A DNA stretch of 64,000 bases from Levilactobacillus tangyuanensis (GTDB lineage Bacteria > Bacillota > Bacilli > Lactobacillales > Lactobacillaceae). The DNA lies in assembly GCF_003946545.1 (NCBI RefSeq), contig NZ_RHOA01000004.1:84917-148916 (forward strand), in the 5' to 3' direction. The translations under genes and the position numbers were made by a program. The notes under the pieces are model-generated. The model was not told the origin of the DNA and ran no database searches. It was given only the letters and a program-made list of their open reading frames with translations. This document shows positions 7,006-15,202 of this stretch, piece by piece (the first letter of the stretch is position 1; each line of letters starts with the position of its first letter).

Positions 7006-7488
7006 ATGCGCTTACAGCAATATGAATCACAGCTGGCCGACTTAGCTATCACCGTTCGCCATTATCTCATCAGTCGGGGAGCCGATGCAGAGGTTGCAGC
7101 GGATGTGACGCAAGACGTCTTTGTCAAATTATTGGAAATGGAGTTAATCTTACCGGCCGACCAATTGCGGCCTTATATGTTTCGTGTTGCTTGGACGACG
7201 TATCTCGATATTTTTCGCAGGCAACAACGCTACCAGCGGCTAGTGGGGTTGTATTTACGGCCAACTCAGGCAAACCCTGGATTAGACGGTATTGATGAGA
7301 ACCTGACCCGTGGGTTAGCGAGGCTGAAGGCAACAGAGCGACAGTTGTTGGTCTTACGGTACGTCGAGGGACTCAGCGTCCAGCAGACCGCTGAGCGGCT
7401 GCAATTGAAGCTGTCGGCCACGAAGATGCGGTTACGACGGGTTCATCGCAAGTTAGAACGACTAATGAGGAGTGAAGAGTGTGAATGA
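7006..7488 (+). CDS. ECF-type RNA polymerase sigma factor
   Basis: The 160-residue protein has only sigma regions 2 and 4. Region 2 includes AADVTQDVFVKLLE and RVAWTTYLDIFRRQ (about 25-75); region 4 includes ERQLLVLRYVEGLSVQQTAE and a recognition helix KLSATKMRLRRVHRKL near the C-terminus. ECF sigmas redirect RNA polymerase to stress or envelope regulons and are held by a cognate membrane anti-sigma. The ATG at 7006 lies behind GGGAGGGGG. The next gene overlaps by 8 bases and encodes a one-span protein fitting the anti-sigma role. No ECF-style promoter (AAC/CGTC) was recognised upstream. Confidence 0.85.
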   Translation: MRLQQYESQLADLAITVRHYLISRGADAEVAADVTQDVFVKLLEMELILPADQLRPYMFRVAWTTYLDIFRRQQRYQRLVGLYLRPTQANPGLDGIDENLTRGLARLKATERQLLVLRYVEGLSVQQTAERLQLKLSATKMRLRRVHRKLERLMRSEECE

Positions 7489-8401
7489 CGGAAAAGAGTT
7501 CAAACGACTGGCTCAAGGGATTAAGATTCGGCGTTGGGGAATAACGATCGTCCTGATCGTGGGCATCGTATTGGGAATGACTGGGGTTACGTATAAGCTG
7601 ACCCAGGTCAAGGCCAGCCGGGAGTCCAGTTCATTGATGCGATATATGTACGTGATTGGGGAGATCATGTCGCCAAATATCCAGCATGATGACCTGCGCT
7701 TGGCGGATACTAATTTGATGGGCGGCAAGGTGGTCAGCCACCGATATAAGGAAATTGAGGGACAGCGTTTTCCGTGGTCGACCAGTTCTAGCAATTATTC
7801 TTGGCTGTTAAATTCTGGGCAAACGGACTTGATATCACGAACATCAGCAAATTTTGGGCCGTCGTCCTATGACCAGGACACGCAACAGAAAATTCCATCA
7901 TTCTATAATCTAAAGATGCAAAAACACTCGATGAAGGTGGTTCATGAGGCTAAAGAGGTGGCTAAGACTAAGGGGGCTATCGCTGAGGTGGCACTGACCT
8001 TTAAGCAGCCAATGACCTATGACGAGATCCAGGGGAAGCTGCCTAAGGAACTTCACGCGACTTGGTATTGGCTGGGGGCCAAAGGGGATACCGATGTCAC
8101 TTACGTGGATAATAATTACCTGGGATTCAGCGCAAATGACCAGGGTAAACTGACCAAGGGCGATTACTTCCGTCTTCGTGGGACGTTAGAGGCGGCCAAG
8201 CCCTACCACCTGGTTTACGACAACTTTGACGTCTTTAAGTATGCGTGGCAATACGCCAAAAAGCATCCTAACTTCGAAACGGCGCCATTCTCTGGGGTCA
8301 TTGTGACCGGGAATAGTCGTGATTTTAAAAAGTTAGTCAAGGCCGATTGGGTCGTTGCTAGTTCGGCAGGGATTGTTGCGCCTAAGACCACCATAAAATG
8401 A
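7481..8401 (+). CDS. Membrane anti-sigma factor (Sigma_reg_N/Sigma_reg_C type)
   Basis: The preferred start is the GTG at 7481, eight bases after GAGGAG; the in-frame GTG at 7472 overlaps that site. The 306-residue product has a short cytoplasmic N-terminus (KEFKRLAQGIKIRRWG), one membrane helix (about 20-42, ITIVLIVGIVLGMTGVTY) and a large outside domain. The outside part contains TKGAIAEVALTFKQPMTY and PYHLVYDNFDVFKYAW, in line with the sigma-factor-regulator C-terminal domain of Firmicutes. It is translationally coupled to the sigma gene by an 8-base overlap, indicating matched expression. The expected mechanism is sequestration of the sigma until an envelope signal releases it; the signal is unknown. 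Confidence 0.75.
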   Translation: MNDGKEFKRLAQGIKIRRWGITIVLIVGIVLGMTGVTYKLTQVKASRESSSLMRYMYVIGEIMSPNIQHDDLRLADTNLMGGKVVSHRYKEIEGQRFPWSTSSSNYSWLLNSGQTDLISRTSANFGPSSYDQDTQQKIPSFYNLKMQKHSMKVVHEAKEVAKTKGAIAEVALTFKQPMTYDEIQGKLPKELHATWYWLGAKGDTDVTYVDNNYLGFSANDQGKLTKGDYFRLRGTLEAAKPYHLVYDNFDVFKYAWQYAKKHPNFETAPFSGVIVTGNSRDFKKLVKADWVVASSAGIVAPKTTIK

Positions 8402-8413
8402 TTTATGAGAAAT

Positions 8414-8442
8414 TTGACATTTTTCTAATCAAAGTTTAATCT
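8414..8442 (+). promoter_or_regulatory. Strong sigma-A promoter of the dipeptidase gene
   Basis: A perfect TTGACA and TAATCT are separated by 17 bases. The predicted start is near 8449, so the leader to the ATG at 8545 is about 95 bases and contains the hairpins at 8477-8522. Confidence 0.8.
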
Positions 8443-8476
8443 CATAAGTAACTCAAATTTTACCTGACCATAAAGA

Positions 8477-8522
8477 CATCAGAGAGTTAACTCGTTCTGA
8501 TGGCTTGCCAGAACGATTTTTA
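8477..8522 (+). promoter_or_regulatory. Attenuator-like leader: terminator with competing hairpin
   Basis: TCGTTCTG (8492-8499) pairs with CAGAACGA (8509-8516), followed by five T: a terminator shape lying between the promoter at 8414 and the dipeptidase ribosome site. An alternative hairpin, CATCAGA (8477-8483) with TCTGATG (8496-8502) around an inner GAG/CTC pair, uses the same 5' arm and would exclude the terminator. It could instead be just the end of the anti-sigma operon. Confidence 0.5.
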
Positions 8523-8544
8523 ATTTAAAAGGGAGCGTGGTTGA

Positions 8545-9921
8545 ATGTCAGCAAGCGAAATCGATCAATTACAAAACGCCGTAGAAGAGGCCTTGGTCGC
8601 TGACCGACAGCGATTGGGCAAGTACTTAAGCATCGAAACGGTTTCGGCCCAGAAAAAGGGGATTCCAGAAACCGTCGCGTTTGTGCAACAGTCTTTTGAA
8701 GAACTTGGGGCCAAAGTTCAGGTCTGGCGAGATATTCCCGGCAGTAACCCCTTCATTTTTGCAACACTACCGGCAGGAGCAACCGGTAATGCTAATAAGA
8801 CCCTACTCTTCTATAACCATTACGATGTTCAGCCGCCAGAACCACTGGAAGAATGGCATACCGAACCCTTTAAATTAACTGAGGTTGACGGAAAGTACGT
8901 GGCCCGTGGTGTTTCCGATGACAAAGGGGAACTCATGGCGCGATTGTCGGCGGTCAAAGCCTTACAGAACGCCGGCGGCCTCCCTTGCAATCTCAAGTTC
9001 GTTCTTGAGGGTGAGGAAGAGATTGGGAGTGTCCATATTCCCCAAATGACTCAAAAACATGCGGCTGATCTCGCGGCCAATGTTGTGGTTTGGGAAACGG
9101 GTGGCAAGGATGCCGATGAAAACTTTAATATCACCTGTGGGGTCAAAGGCATCATGAGTTTTGAACTGACCGTTCAAACGGCGGCCGTCGACCTACACTC
9201 CTCGTTCGCTGCTTACGCCGACAACGCGGCTTGGCGGTTGACACGGGCGTTGGCCTCGTTACGGGGACCCGACAATCAAATCCTGGTCGATGGCTTCTAC
9301 GATGACATTCGGGAGCTGACCGCCCCCGAGAGATCGGCAATTGCCGATCTCAACTTTAACGAGGCCAAGACCAGAGCTAACTTTGGGATTACGGGGCCAT
9401 TAGTCACCGATGATCCCAAGACGGCCCTCACCAATGCCACGACCATGACGATCAATGGCCTAACGAGTGGGTATGAGGGGGATGGGGTTAAGACCGTCCT
9501 ACCGAAGTTTGCCAAGGCCAAGCTTGACTGTCGCTTGGTACCAGATCAGCGGCCGGAGAGATTGGCCCACCTTATTCAAGCGCAGTTGGATCGAAATGGG
9601 TTTGATGATGTTCATGTGAATTATTTACTAGGTGAAAATCCGTTTAGATCTGACCTGACCGATCCCTTTGTTCAGGCAACGGTGGCGACGGCTCATGAGG
9701 TCTATGGTGACCAGGTTAAATTGGTGCCGAACACGCCAGGTACCGGTCCTCAGGCGCCATTCGACGAGGCTCTTCACGCACCGATCGTGGCCTTTGGGGC
9801 CAACTGGTCAGGTTCGGGCGCCCATGCGCCTAACGAGAGCGTTCGGATTGCTGATTACGCTCAGGATGTGTTCTATACGGCCCGTCTATTACAAAACTTT
9901 GGGGCAACTGACAACAAGTAA
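8545..9921 (+). CDS. M20 family metallo-dipeptidase
   Basis: The 458-residue protein belongs to the M20 peptidases of the carnosinase/DapE type, cytoplasmic di-zinc enzymes that cut dipeptides taken up or made by other peptidases. Visible motifs are YNHYDVQPPEP (His and Asp metal ligands, about residue 92), RGVSDDKGE (bridging Asp), LEGEEEIGS (catalytic and metal Glu pair), VDLHSSF, and a C-terminal SGAHAPNE with a metal His. The length matches the family. It starts at ATG behind AAAAGGGAG, has its own strong promoter and an attenuator-like leader, and is closed by the hairpin at 9940-9968. It is a monocistronic peptide-nutrition gene. It lacks clear features separating PepV from other M20 dipeptidases, so no symbol is given. 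Confidence 0.9.
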   Translation: MSASEIDQLQNAVEEALVADRQRLGKYLSIETVSAQKKGIPETVAFVQQSFEELGAKVQVWRDIPGSNPFIFATLPAGATGNANKTLLFYNHYDVQPPEPLEEWHTEPFKLTEVDGKYVARGVSDDKGELMARLSAVKALQNAGGLPCNLKFVLEGEEEIGSVHIPQMTQKHAADLAANVVVWETGGKDADENFNITCGVKGIMSFELTVQTAAVDLHSSFAAYADNAAWRLTRALASLRGPDNQILVDGFYDDIRELTAPERSAIADLNFNEAKTRANFGITGPLVTDDPKTALTNATTMTINGLTSGYEGDGVKTVLPKFAKAKLDCRLVPDQRPERLAHLIQAQLDRNGFDDVHVNYLLGENPFRSDLTDPFVQATVATAHEVYGDQVKLVPNTPGTGPQAPFDEALHAPIVAFGANWSGSGAHAPNESVRIADYAQDVFYTARLLQNFGATDNK

Positions 9922-9939
9922 ATCGCTGATCCATCGCGG

Positions 9940-9968
9940 GAGTCGTGACTAAGTCACGGCTCTTTTTT
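9940..9968 (+). terminator. Terminator after the dipeptidase gene
   Basis: GAG-T-CGTGAC pairs with GTCACG-G-CTC around a TAA loop, followed by six T. Confidence 0.85.
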
Positions 9969-10175
9969 GTTGCGGCAGTCAGGTCATTGGGGGGAGGCTG
10001 TGGGCAATGAAGGATGCCGTGGTCCCGCGACCATCGAGCTTGTATATAATCCGATGAAACGATTCAATACTAATCCTTATCGGTTACTTAACATTTAAAC
10101 ATATAATGGTTAACGGGGATTTCGAATTGTGATACACTTTTATTAAATAAGTGATAATCAAGGAGGAATGTTGAT

Positions 10176-10757
10176 ATGAAAGTGTTTAGCTATCTGTGGC
10201 GATGGGGCGGTGCGGTTGTGTTCGCTTTCCTAATGGTATTTCTCATATTTACGTATGTGTTACAAGTTGAGTCGTTTCGCGGAACGGGAATGGCCCCTAA
10301 CCTCAAGAGCAAGGATACCCTGGTCGTTTGGCGGATGGCCAAGGTTAAACGGTTGAGCGTGATTGCCTTTGATGCCCAGAGCGAAGTTCCGGGGTCTAAG
10401 GTTCATAGTACATTTGTCAAACGGGTCATCGGGATGCCGGGCGATCGCATCGTCAGCCGGAATGGTCAGATCTATGTGAACGGCAAGAAGCTTGACCAGT
10501 CATTTCTGAGTGCTAGTCAGCGCGAGCAAACCGGAAACTGGACCCTTAAGAGCTTGGGCCAGCAAAATGGCACGTCGAGCACGGTTGTCCCCAAGGGGAA
10601 ATACTTTGTCTTGAGTGATGACCGGGCAACCACCCACGCCGAAGACAGTCGTGATTGGGGCTATGTCAGTGCCAAAAAAGTTGTGGGCGTGGCTAAGCTT
10701 GTTTTCTGGAGTGGATCGGGCGAACAACGGCAGCGAATTAACCAGTTAGCTAACTAA
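10176..10757 (+). CDS. Signal peptidase I-like protein lacking the catalytic serine
   Basis: The 193-residue protein has one N-terminal membrane anchor (about 10-32) and the S26 signal peptidase core. The Ser-Met box (normally GxSMxPTL) reads GTGMAPNL: codons GGA ATG at the Ser-Met position replace the catalytic Ser40-type residue by Gly. The Lys box is intact (FVKRVIGMPGD), as is the SDDRATTHAEDSRDWG box. Active type I peptidases use a Ser/Lys dyad to cleave signal peptides outside the membrane, so this paralogue is predicted to be inactive, comparable with the non-catalytic SpsA of staphylococci. It could act as a partner or binding protein. A ribosome site AAGGAGGA precedes the ATG; a terminator follows at 10772-10813. 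Confidence 0.85.
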   Translation: MKVFSYLWRWGGAVVFAFLMVFLIFTYVLQVESFRGTGMAPNLKSKDTLVVWRMAKVKRLSVIAFDAQSEVPGSKVHSTFVKRVIGMPGDRIVSRNGQIYVNGKKLDQSFLSASQREQTGNWTLKSLGQQNGTSSTVVPKGKYFVLSDDRATTHAEDSRDWGYVSAKKVVGVAKLVFWSGSGEQRQRINQLAN

Positions 10758-10771
10758 TTGAGATGACAAAG

Positions 10772-10813
10772 CAGGAACTTCTCGGCATATAACCTAGGAG
10801 CTCCTGTTTTTTT
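10772..10813 (+). terminator. Terminator after the signal peptidase-like gene
   Basis: CAGGAACTTCT pairs with AGGAGCTCCTG (one mismatch, one G-T pair), followed by seven T. Confidence 0.75.
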
Positions 10814-10889
10814 GCTTAACTATTAAGGCTCACTCGCCGGGTAAATCCGGTATACTAAGGGAACTAAAGGTAAGGGAGCGATCAGTCAC

Positions 10890-11060
10890 ATGGATGATAT
10901 ATTCTATTACGCCGGAATTGCTTGCTTAGTCGTGACGGGGATGGCCCAATTAATCGTTGCCATTCGTTACCGTAGCTGGCAGGCACAACCGCGGTGGGCA
11001 ATTTGGGGTTGGCTGATGGGCATTGGATTGCTCAGCGTGGCCACCTTTTTGGCCATTTAA
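10890..11060 (+). CDS. Small two-span membrane protein (56 aa)
   Basis: An ATG at 10890, behind TAAGGGAGCG and about 40 bases after a TATACT box, opens a 56-codon frame ending at the TAA of 11058-11060. It encodes two hydrophobic helices, residues about 5-25 (YYAGIACLVVTGMAQLIVAI) and 38-55 (AIWGWLMGIGLLSVATFLAI), joined by a basic loop RYRSWQAQPRW. The topology would place the loop inside. No family is recognised; such hairpin membrane proteins are common in lactobacilli. It is convergent with the CDF transporter gene, whose stop lies 20 bases away. Confidence 0.6.
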   Translation: MDDIFYYAGIACLVVTGMAQLIVAIRYRSWQAQPRWAIWGWLMGIGLLSVATFLAI

Positions 11061-11080
11061 GTCGCCAGGCTGCGTTTTCG

Positions 11081-12079
11081 TCAAGTTGGCTGATCGGCGG
11101 AACCTTTTTTCACGAAGGCACGATCGGCCGGCATGACCATCAAAGCGGTTTCGGTGACGCCGTATCGGGTATGAAGGAGCTGATTAATGGTCTGGGTGAG
11201 TTGATAGATGGTGGCTGCCGTCATGTTGGGATTAACGGCAATTGTCACACTGACCATAATCAAGTTGCCGTCGTAGTAAGCCTTAATGAACAGGACGCGT
11301 TGAACGGCCGGCAAGTCGGCAACGGCCTGTTGATAGGCGGCCTCCAACCGTGGGTCGAAGTAGTCGACCAGTTTCAGTGCGCACTGCCGGAAAATTTGAA
11401 TGCCCACAAACAAGATATATAAACCCAGGGCAAAGCTGGCGGCGCCATCGATCCAATTGATGTGGAACCAGCCAACCCCCACGATGGTGAACAGGGTGAC
11501 GAGACTGGTTAGAACGTCGGTGAAGGTATCCTTGGCCGCGGCTGCCAACGCAGTATTTTTTAGCTGATGGGCCCACCGGCGATTGGACCACCAGAGTAAG
11601 GTGAGCAATAGGCCCGAAGCTGCCGCTGCGGCACCCGATAACAATGGTTGTAAATGTTCGTGGGATGGCCAGATTAAATGGTGACCGGTCTCGAATAAAA
11701 TATCCGCGGCAATGAAGACCATCATGATCCCGGCCAGCAGGGTATAGATTGTTTCAAAACGAAAACGAGATTGCTGCGTTCTTGGCCCAACGTGTGGACG
11801 GTCGACGGCAGCAATCGGGGCGCCCCACAGATCGTTGTCGCGAGTTTTACCGGCAATGTACAGGCCGGTCATGAGGAGACTGGTAGAAAAGATGCCGGAT
11901 AGATTATTGAGGGCATCTGCCCGTAAGACTTGTGAGTGGCCAAACCAGGCTGCCAAGTCTTCAACGAGGAAGAGCGATAAATAAATACCGGCATTTTCCC
12001 ATAAATGACGGTTTGCCAGATTAAGATTGGCGACCACCGTTTGTTGCACGTGCTGCCAGTCCTGATTAGTGTCCTTCAT
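11081..12079 (-). CDS. Cation diffusion facilitator (CDF) metal transporter
   Basis: The ATG at 12079 is eight bases after AGGAGG; two other in-frame starts (12082, 12088) are too close to it. The 332-residue product has about six membrane helices followed by a cytoplasmic C-terminal domain (from about 245), as in CDF proton/metal antiporters that export Zn, Mn, Co or Fe. The helix pairs carry the metal-site residues HSQVLRADALNNLSGI (helix 2: His...Asp...Asn) and ALAAAAKDTFTDVLTSL (helix 5: Asp...Asp). An atypical hydrophilic loop follows helix 2 (DNDLWGAPIAAVDRPHVGPR). The DALNN/DTFTD pattern differs from the strict HDxxD zinc form, so the metal is uncertain. It is a single minus-strand gene. 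Confidence 0.85.
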   Translation of the reverse strand: MKDTNQDWQHVQQTVVANLNLANRHLWENAGIYLSLFLVEDLAAWFGHSQVLRADALNNLSGIFSTSLLMTGLYIAGKTRDNDLWGAPIAAVDRPHVGPRTQQSRFRFETIYTLLAGIMMVFIAADILFETGHHLIWPSHEHLQPLLSGAAAAASGLLLTLLWWSNRRWAHQLKNTALAAAAKDTFTDVLTSLVTLFTIVGVGWFHINWIDGAASFALGLYILFVGIQIFRQCALKLVDYFDPRLEAAYQQAVADLPAVQRVLFIKAYYDGNLIMVSVTIAVNPNMTAATIYQLTQTINQLLHTRYGVTETALMVMPADRAFVKKGSADQPT

Positions 12080-12227
12080 CATCTTCACCTCCTGGGCCTG
12101 CTGCCGGATTTCTGGCTCCTATTAAGCCACAGGCGAGGAGGTGAGCTGCTTCACGTGCTCGTTAAACGGGGAGTTAGGCATGTTGACTGACGATTTGTGC
12201 GGAACCAAACGCCTAAAAATGGCCACA

Positions 12228-12259
12228 AAAAAACCACATTCAATCGAATGTGGTTTTTC
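12228..12259. terminator. Bidirectional terminator downstream of tmRNA
   Basis: AAAACCACATTC pairs with GAATGTGGTTTT around AATC, with A- and T-runs on both sides. It lies 30 bases beyond the tmRNA 3' end on the minus strand. Confidence 0.85.
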
Positions 12260-12289
12260 TCGTCATAGGTTTGGTCATACTGGCATTTA

Positions 12290-12657
12290 TGGAGCCGGCG
12301 GGGATCGAACCCGCGTCCTAGCATATTGCCAACTTAACGTCTACACGCATAGGCAGACTACTTATAGTTTCACTGAATAACTTGCCGCCTGTCAGGGCCC
12401 ACATACTCAGCTAACCTGATTCATCTCTTCTAACGTACTTCAGGTGGGAGCCGTTAGCGTAAGCCCGTTAAATTTAGGACCCAGATCTAGACCGCGGGCA
12501 AGCCTAGGAGGATCTACGTTAAGCGCCTATTAAGCAGCTAAAGCGTAAGAATTGTTATTATTTTTTGCAGTTATAATAAACTGGACCTTTTAACGTAGAT
12601 GCCGCTACGACGCGCAGTCAAGCTTCAACCTATACCAGTCGAATCCAGAACGGCCCC
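12290..12657 (-). ncRNA. ssrA: Transfer-messenger RNA (tmRNA)
   Basis: On the minus strand the RNA begins GGGGCCGTTCTGGATTCGAC and ends with the T-arm GGGTTCGATCCCC and acceptor CGGCTCCA, which pairs with the 5' GGGGCCG; the terminal CCA is not fully encoded. The length of 368 is normal. The tag frame runs 12568 to 12530 and reads AKNNNNSYALAA, then TAA: Ala-Lys start, Asn run and C-terminal ALAA degron recognised by ClpXP. With SmpB, tmRNA releases ribosomes stalled on broken mRNAs and tags their products. Its promoter is at 12674-12701 and its terminator at 12228-12259. Confidence 0.97.
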
Positions 12658-12673
12658 ATGACGATACTGATAC

Positions 12674-12701
12674 AGTTTATCACAACTTGCTGGGCTTGCA
12701 A
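12674..12701 (-). promoter_or_regulatory. Promoter of ssrA
   Basis: On the minus strand TTGCAA (12696-12701) and TAAACT (12674-12679) are 16 bases apart; the predicted start is about 10 bases before the mature 5' end. The rest of 12702-12932 holds a TATAAT box near 12754 that may serve the response-regulator gene, with no clear -35. Confidence 0.6.
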
Positions 12702-12932
12702 AACTAGGCGCTCAATAAAGGGCAATAAAACCCCGAAGTTCCTTAACGATATAGTATAATAAAACATGTAGGTGCCAAATATTTATTGATTAATGGTGAA
12801 CCGACAAAAAGTTACAGAAAGATCATGGTTCCATCATGGCCCCTTCCAATGAAATTGGTAGGCTTAACGCCATATAAACCCTAACTTTTTACTGGCTCCG
12901 TAGAAGGACAGTAATTTTCTCTGGAGGTCGCA

Positions 12933-13667
12933 ATGAAATTATTAATGATCGAAGATAATCATTCTGTTTCTCAAATGATGTCGATGTTTTTTAAAAAAGA
13001 ACAATGGGATGCCCATTTTGCCTACGATGGCAAGGAAGCCATGACCATGTTTTCGGCGACGCCAAATGAATGGGACATGGTTACGTTGGACTTGAACCTG
13101 CCTGAAATGGACGGCATGCAGGTCAGCGCTGAGATTCGCAAGATTTCGCCAACGGTGCCGATTATCATGCTGACAGCGCGGGACTCGGAGAGTGACCAGG
13201 TTCTGGGACTCGAGATGGGGGCGGATGACTACGTGACCAAGCCCTTCAGTCCAATTACCCTGATTGCCCGGATTAAGGCGCTACATCGGCGAGCAGGACT
13301 GGGCGCGACTGCCCGGCCAGCTGCGGATGTTCCAGCCGATGACACAGAGGCCTTCGACGTGATTACTGACAACTTCAAGCTCAACACCAAGACGCGGGAG
13401 GCTTACCTGAATGGTCGCCAGATTCAGGATTTGACGCCCAAGGAATTCGATTTGTTGAAGACCTTAGCACAGAAGCCCCGTCAGGTCTTCTCAAGGGAAC
13501 AGTTGCTTCAGTTGGTTTGGGACTATGAGTACTATGGTGATGAACGGACCGTGGATGCCCATATTAAAAAGCTACGGCAAAAGATTGAAAAGGTTGGTCC
13601 TCAGATTATTCAAACGGTTTGGGGTGTGGGTTATAAATTTGATGACAGTGGAGCCGATCAACAATGA
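12933..13667 (+). CDS. OmpR/PhoB-type response regulator
   Basis: The 244-residue protein has a receiver domain (1-120) with the acidic pair Glu7-Asp8, phospho-acceptor Asp53 in TLDLNLPEMDGM, Thr in MLTARD and Lys in VTKPF. After a Pro/Ala linker comes a winged-helix DNA-binding domain (about 145-240: LTPKEFDLLKTLAQ, DERTVDAHIKKLRQKI, WGVGYKF). It should act as a DNA-binding dimer when phosphorylated. The following histidine kinase gene overlaps it by four bases (ATGA), so they form one operon. Targets are unknown; no transporter or other regulated-looking gene is adjacent. It starts with ATG behind CTGGAGG. Confidence 0.92.
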   Translation: MKLLMIEDNHSVSQMMSMFFKKEQWDAHFAYDGKEAMTMFSATPNEWDMVTLDLNLPEMDGMQVSAEIRKISPTVPIIMLTARDSESDQVLGLEMGADDYVTKPFSPITLIARIKALHRRAGLGATARPAADVPADDTEAFDVITDNFKLNTKTREAYLNGRQIQDLTPKEFDLLKTLAQKPRQVFSREQLLQLVWDYEYYGDERTVDAHIKKLRQKIEKVGPQIIQTVWGVGYKFDDSGADQQ

Positions 13668-15139
13668 AGTTAATGTATCAACAGATGCTCGGATTTTTCG
13701 CGGCAATTATGATTATTCTCGTGCTCATGGGGGTTTCATATTCGCAGATGACCCGGCGAATGGTGTATAGCAACACCTGGAATTCTCTAGAAAAATATTC
13801 GAACAGTCTGATTGAGCAGTCGTTACGGATTAGTTCTCAGGATCCTAAGACCGTTAATTTTGACACCACGGCGCTAGCTAACAGTGAGCAGCTGTTGCAA
13901 AACCAGGCGGTGAGCACCACGATCTATAGCGCAACGAATCAGATTGTTTTTCCAGCCAACGTTTATCAACAATCGATCAAACCGGCTGATTGGAAAAAAC
14001 TGAAAAACAATCAGATTATCCACAAGGTGGTTGACCGTCAGGTTCGCAATAAGAATGGCCGCGTTAGCCCAGCAATGACGGAAGTGATGAAACCGTATTT
14101 CTATAACCACAAACTAGTGGCGGTCGTTGTCATGGGCGCGTTCGTCTCTGACATCAATACCAGTGTGAACCAGATTAACCGGAACTTGATTCGGGCCTTA
14201 CTGTTATCCTGTATCGTCGCGATTGTTGCCAGTTACATCTTGGCTCGCTACTACACGTCGCGAATTAATCGCCTGCGAACGGCGACCAACCAGGTTGCCA
14301 AAGGGAATTATGATGTGCAGATGGCCAGTCGTAATCGGGATGAAATTGATGACTTGATCAATGATTTTAATGGGATGACCCATTCATTGAAGGCGTCGCA
14401 AGACGAGATTCAACGTCAAGAAGAACGTCGACGAGAATTCATGGCCAACGCATCTCATGAGATGCGGACGCCACTAACCACGATTAACGGTCTCTTGGAG
14501 GGGATGGCGTACGATGCCATTCCGGAGGAGAGTAAGGAAGAGAGTATCGAATTAATGCGTAGCGAGACGAGCCGGTTGATTCGGCTAGTCAATGAAAATT
14601 TAGACTACGAAAAGATTCGCTCCAATCAAATCGCGTTGAATCTTCATGAATTTAATGCGGTGGATGCCTTGCACAATATCGTTGAGCAATTGAAGCAAAA
14701 GGCCGACGACAAGGGTGACAGCCTGAATCTGGAAGCGGCGAAGGAGGTCCCAGTCTTTGCCGACTATGACCGCTTCGTACAGATCATGTTTAACATTACG
14801 CAAAATGCCATTCAATTTACCGATAACGGTCAAGTAACCCTGTCGGCGCAACGCGGCTATGAAGAAACCATCGTTAAGGTGGCCGATACCGGGATGGGTA
14901 TGACCGAACACCAACTGGCAAACATTTGGGAACGGTACTATAAGGCCGATCCTTCGCGGAAGAATACCAAGTATGGTGAATCCGGGTTAGGCCTATCGAT
15001 CGTGCATCAGCTGGTCCAGTTGCATCATGGTAAGATTAGCGTCACCAGTAAGGCCGGTGTGGGGACCACCTTTACCGTCATCTTCCCCGATCAACATCAA
15101 ACCAATTCAGAACGAGTTAAAGAGACACCGACAGATTAG
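13664..15139 (+). CDS. Membrane sensor histidine kinase with HAMP domain
   Basis: The 491-residue kinase pairs with the upstream regulator. It has membrane helix 1 at about 9-27, an outside sensor region of about 145 residues with no recognised ligand domain, membrane helix 2 at about 176-196, HAMP at 197-250, and then the kinase core. His265 in ANASHEMRTPL is the phosphorylation site; the ATP lid shows the N box (NITQNAIQF, about 377), G1 (DTGMGM, 408-413), F box (WERYYKADPSR) and G2 (GLGLSI, 441-446). All catalytic boxes are intact. It overlaps the regulator stop by ATGA. The layout resembles envelope-stress sensors, but the stimulus cannot be inferred. Confidence 0.92.
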   Translation: MKLMYQQMLGFFAAIMIILVLMGVSYSQMTRRMVYSNTWNSLEKYSNSLIEQSLRISSQDPKTVNFDTTALANSEQLLQNQAVSTTIYSATNQIVFPANVYQQSIKPADWKKLKNNQIIHKVVDRQVRNKNGRVSPAMTEVMKPYFYNHKLVAVVVMGAFVSDINTSVNQINRNLIRALLLSCIVAIVASYILARYYTSRINRLRTATNQVAKGNYDVQMASRNRDEIDDLINDFNGMTHSLKASQDEIQRQEERRREFMANASHEMRTPLTTINGLLEGMAYDAIPEESKEESIELMRSETSRLIRLVNENLDYEKIRSNQIALNLHEFNAVDALHNIVEQLKQKADDKGDSLNLEAAKEVPVFADYDRFVQIMFNITQNAIQFTDNGQVTLSAQRGYEETIVKVADTGMGMTEHQLANIWERYYKADPSRKNTKYGESGLGLSIVHQLVQLHHGKISVTSKAGVGTTFTVIFPDQHQTNSERVKETPTD

Positions 15140-15166
15140 TCAATGGCTGTGTTAGTGTGGGTTTCA

Positions 15167-15175
15167 TGCTACAAT
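15167..15175 (+). promoter_or_regulatory. Extended -10 promoter of the methyltransferase gene
   Basis: TGCTACAAT fits an extended -10 element (TGnTATAAT) with no convincing -35. It lies 28 bases before the GTG start. Confidence 0.45.
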
Positions 15176-15202
15176 AGCAGATAGTCATTAAGGAGGAAAC
15201 TT

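Noticed and set aside
12080..12230. A small plus-strand gene behind the GAGGAGG near 12135
   Set aside because: No start codon lies at a usable distance, and the following frame runs into the tmRNA terminator.
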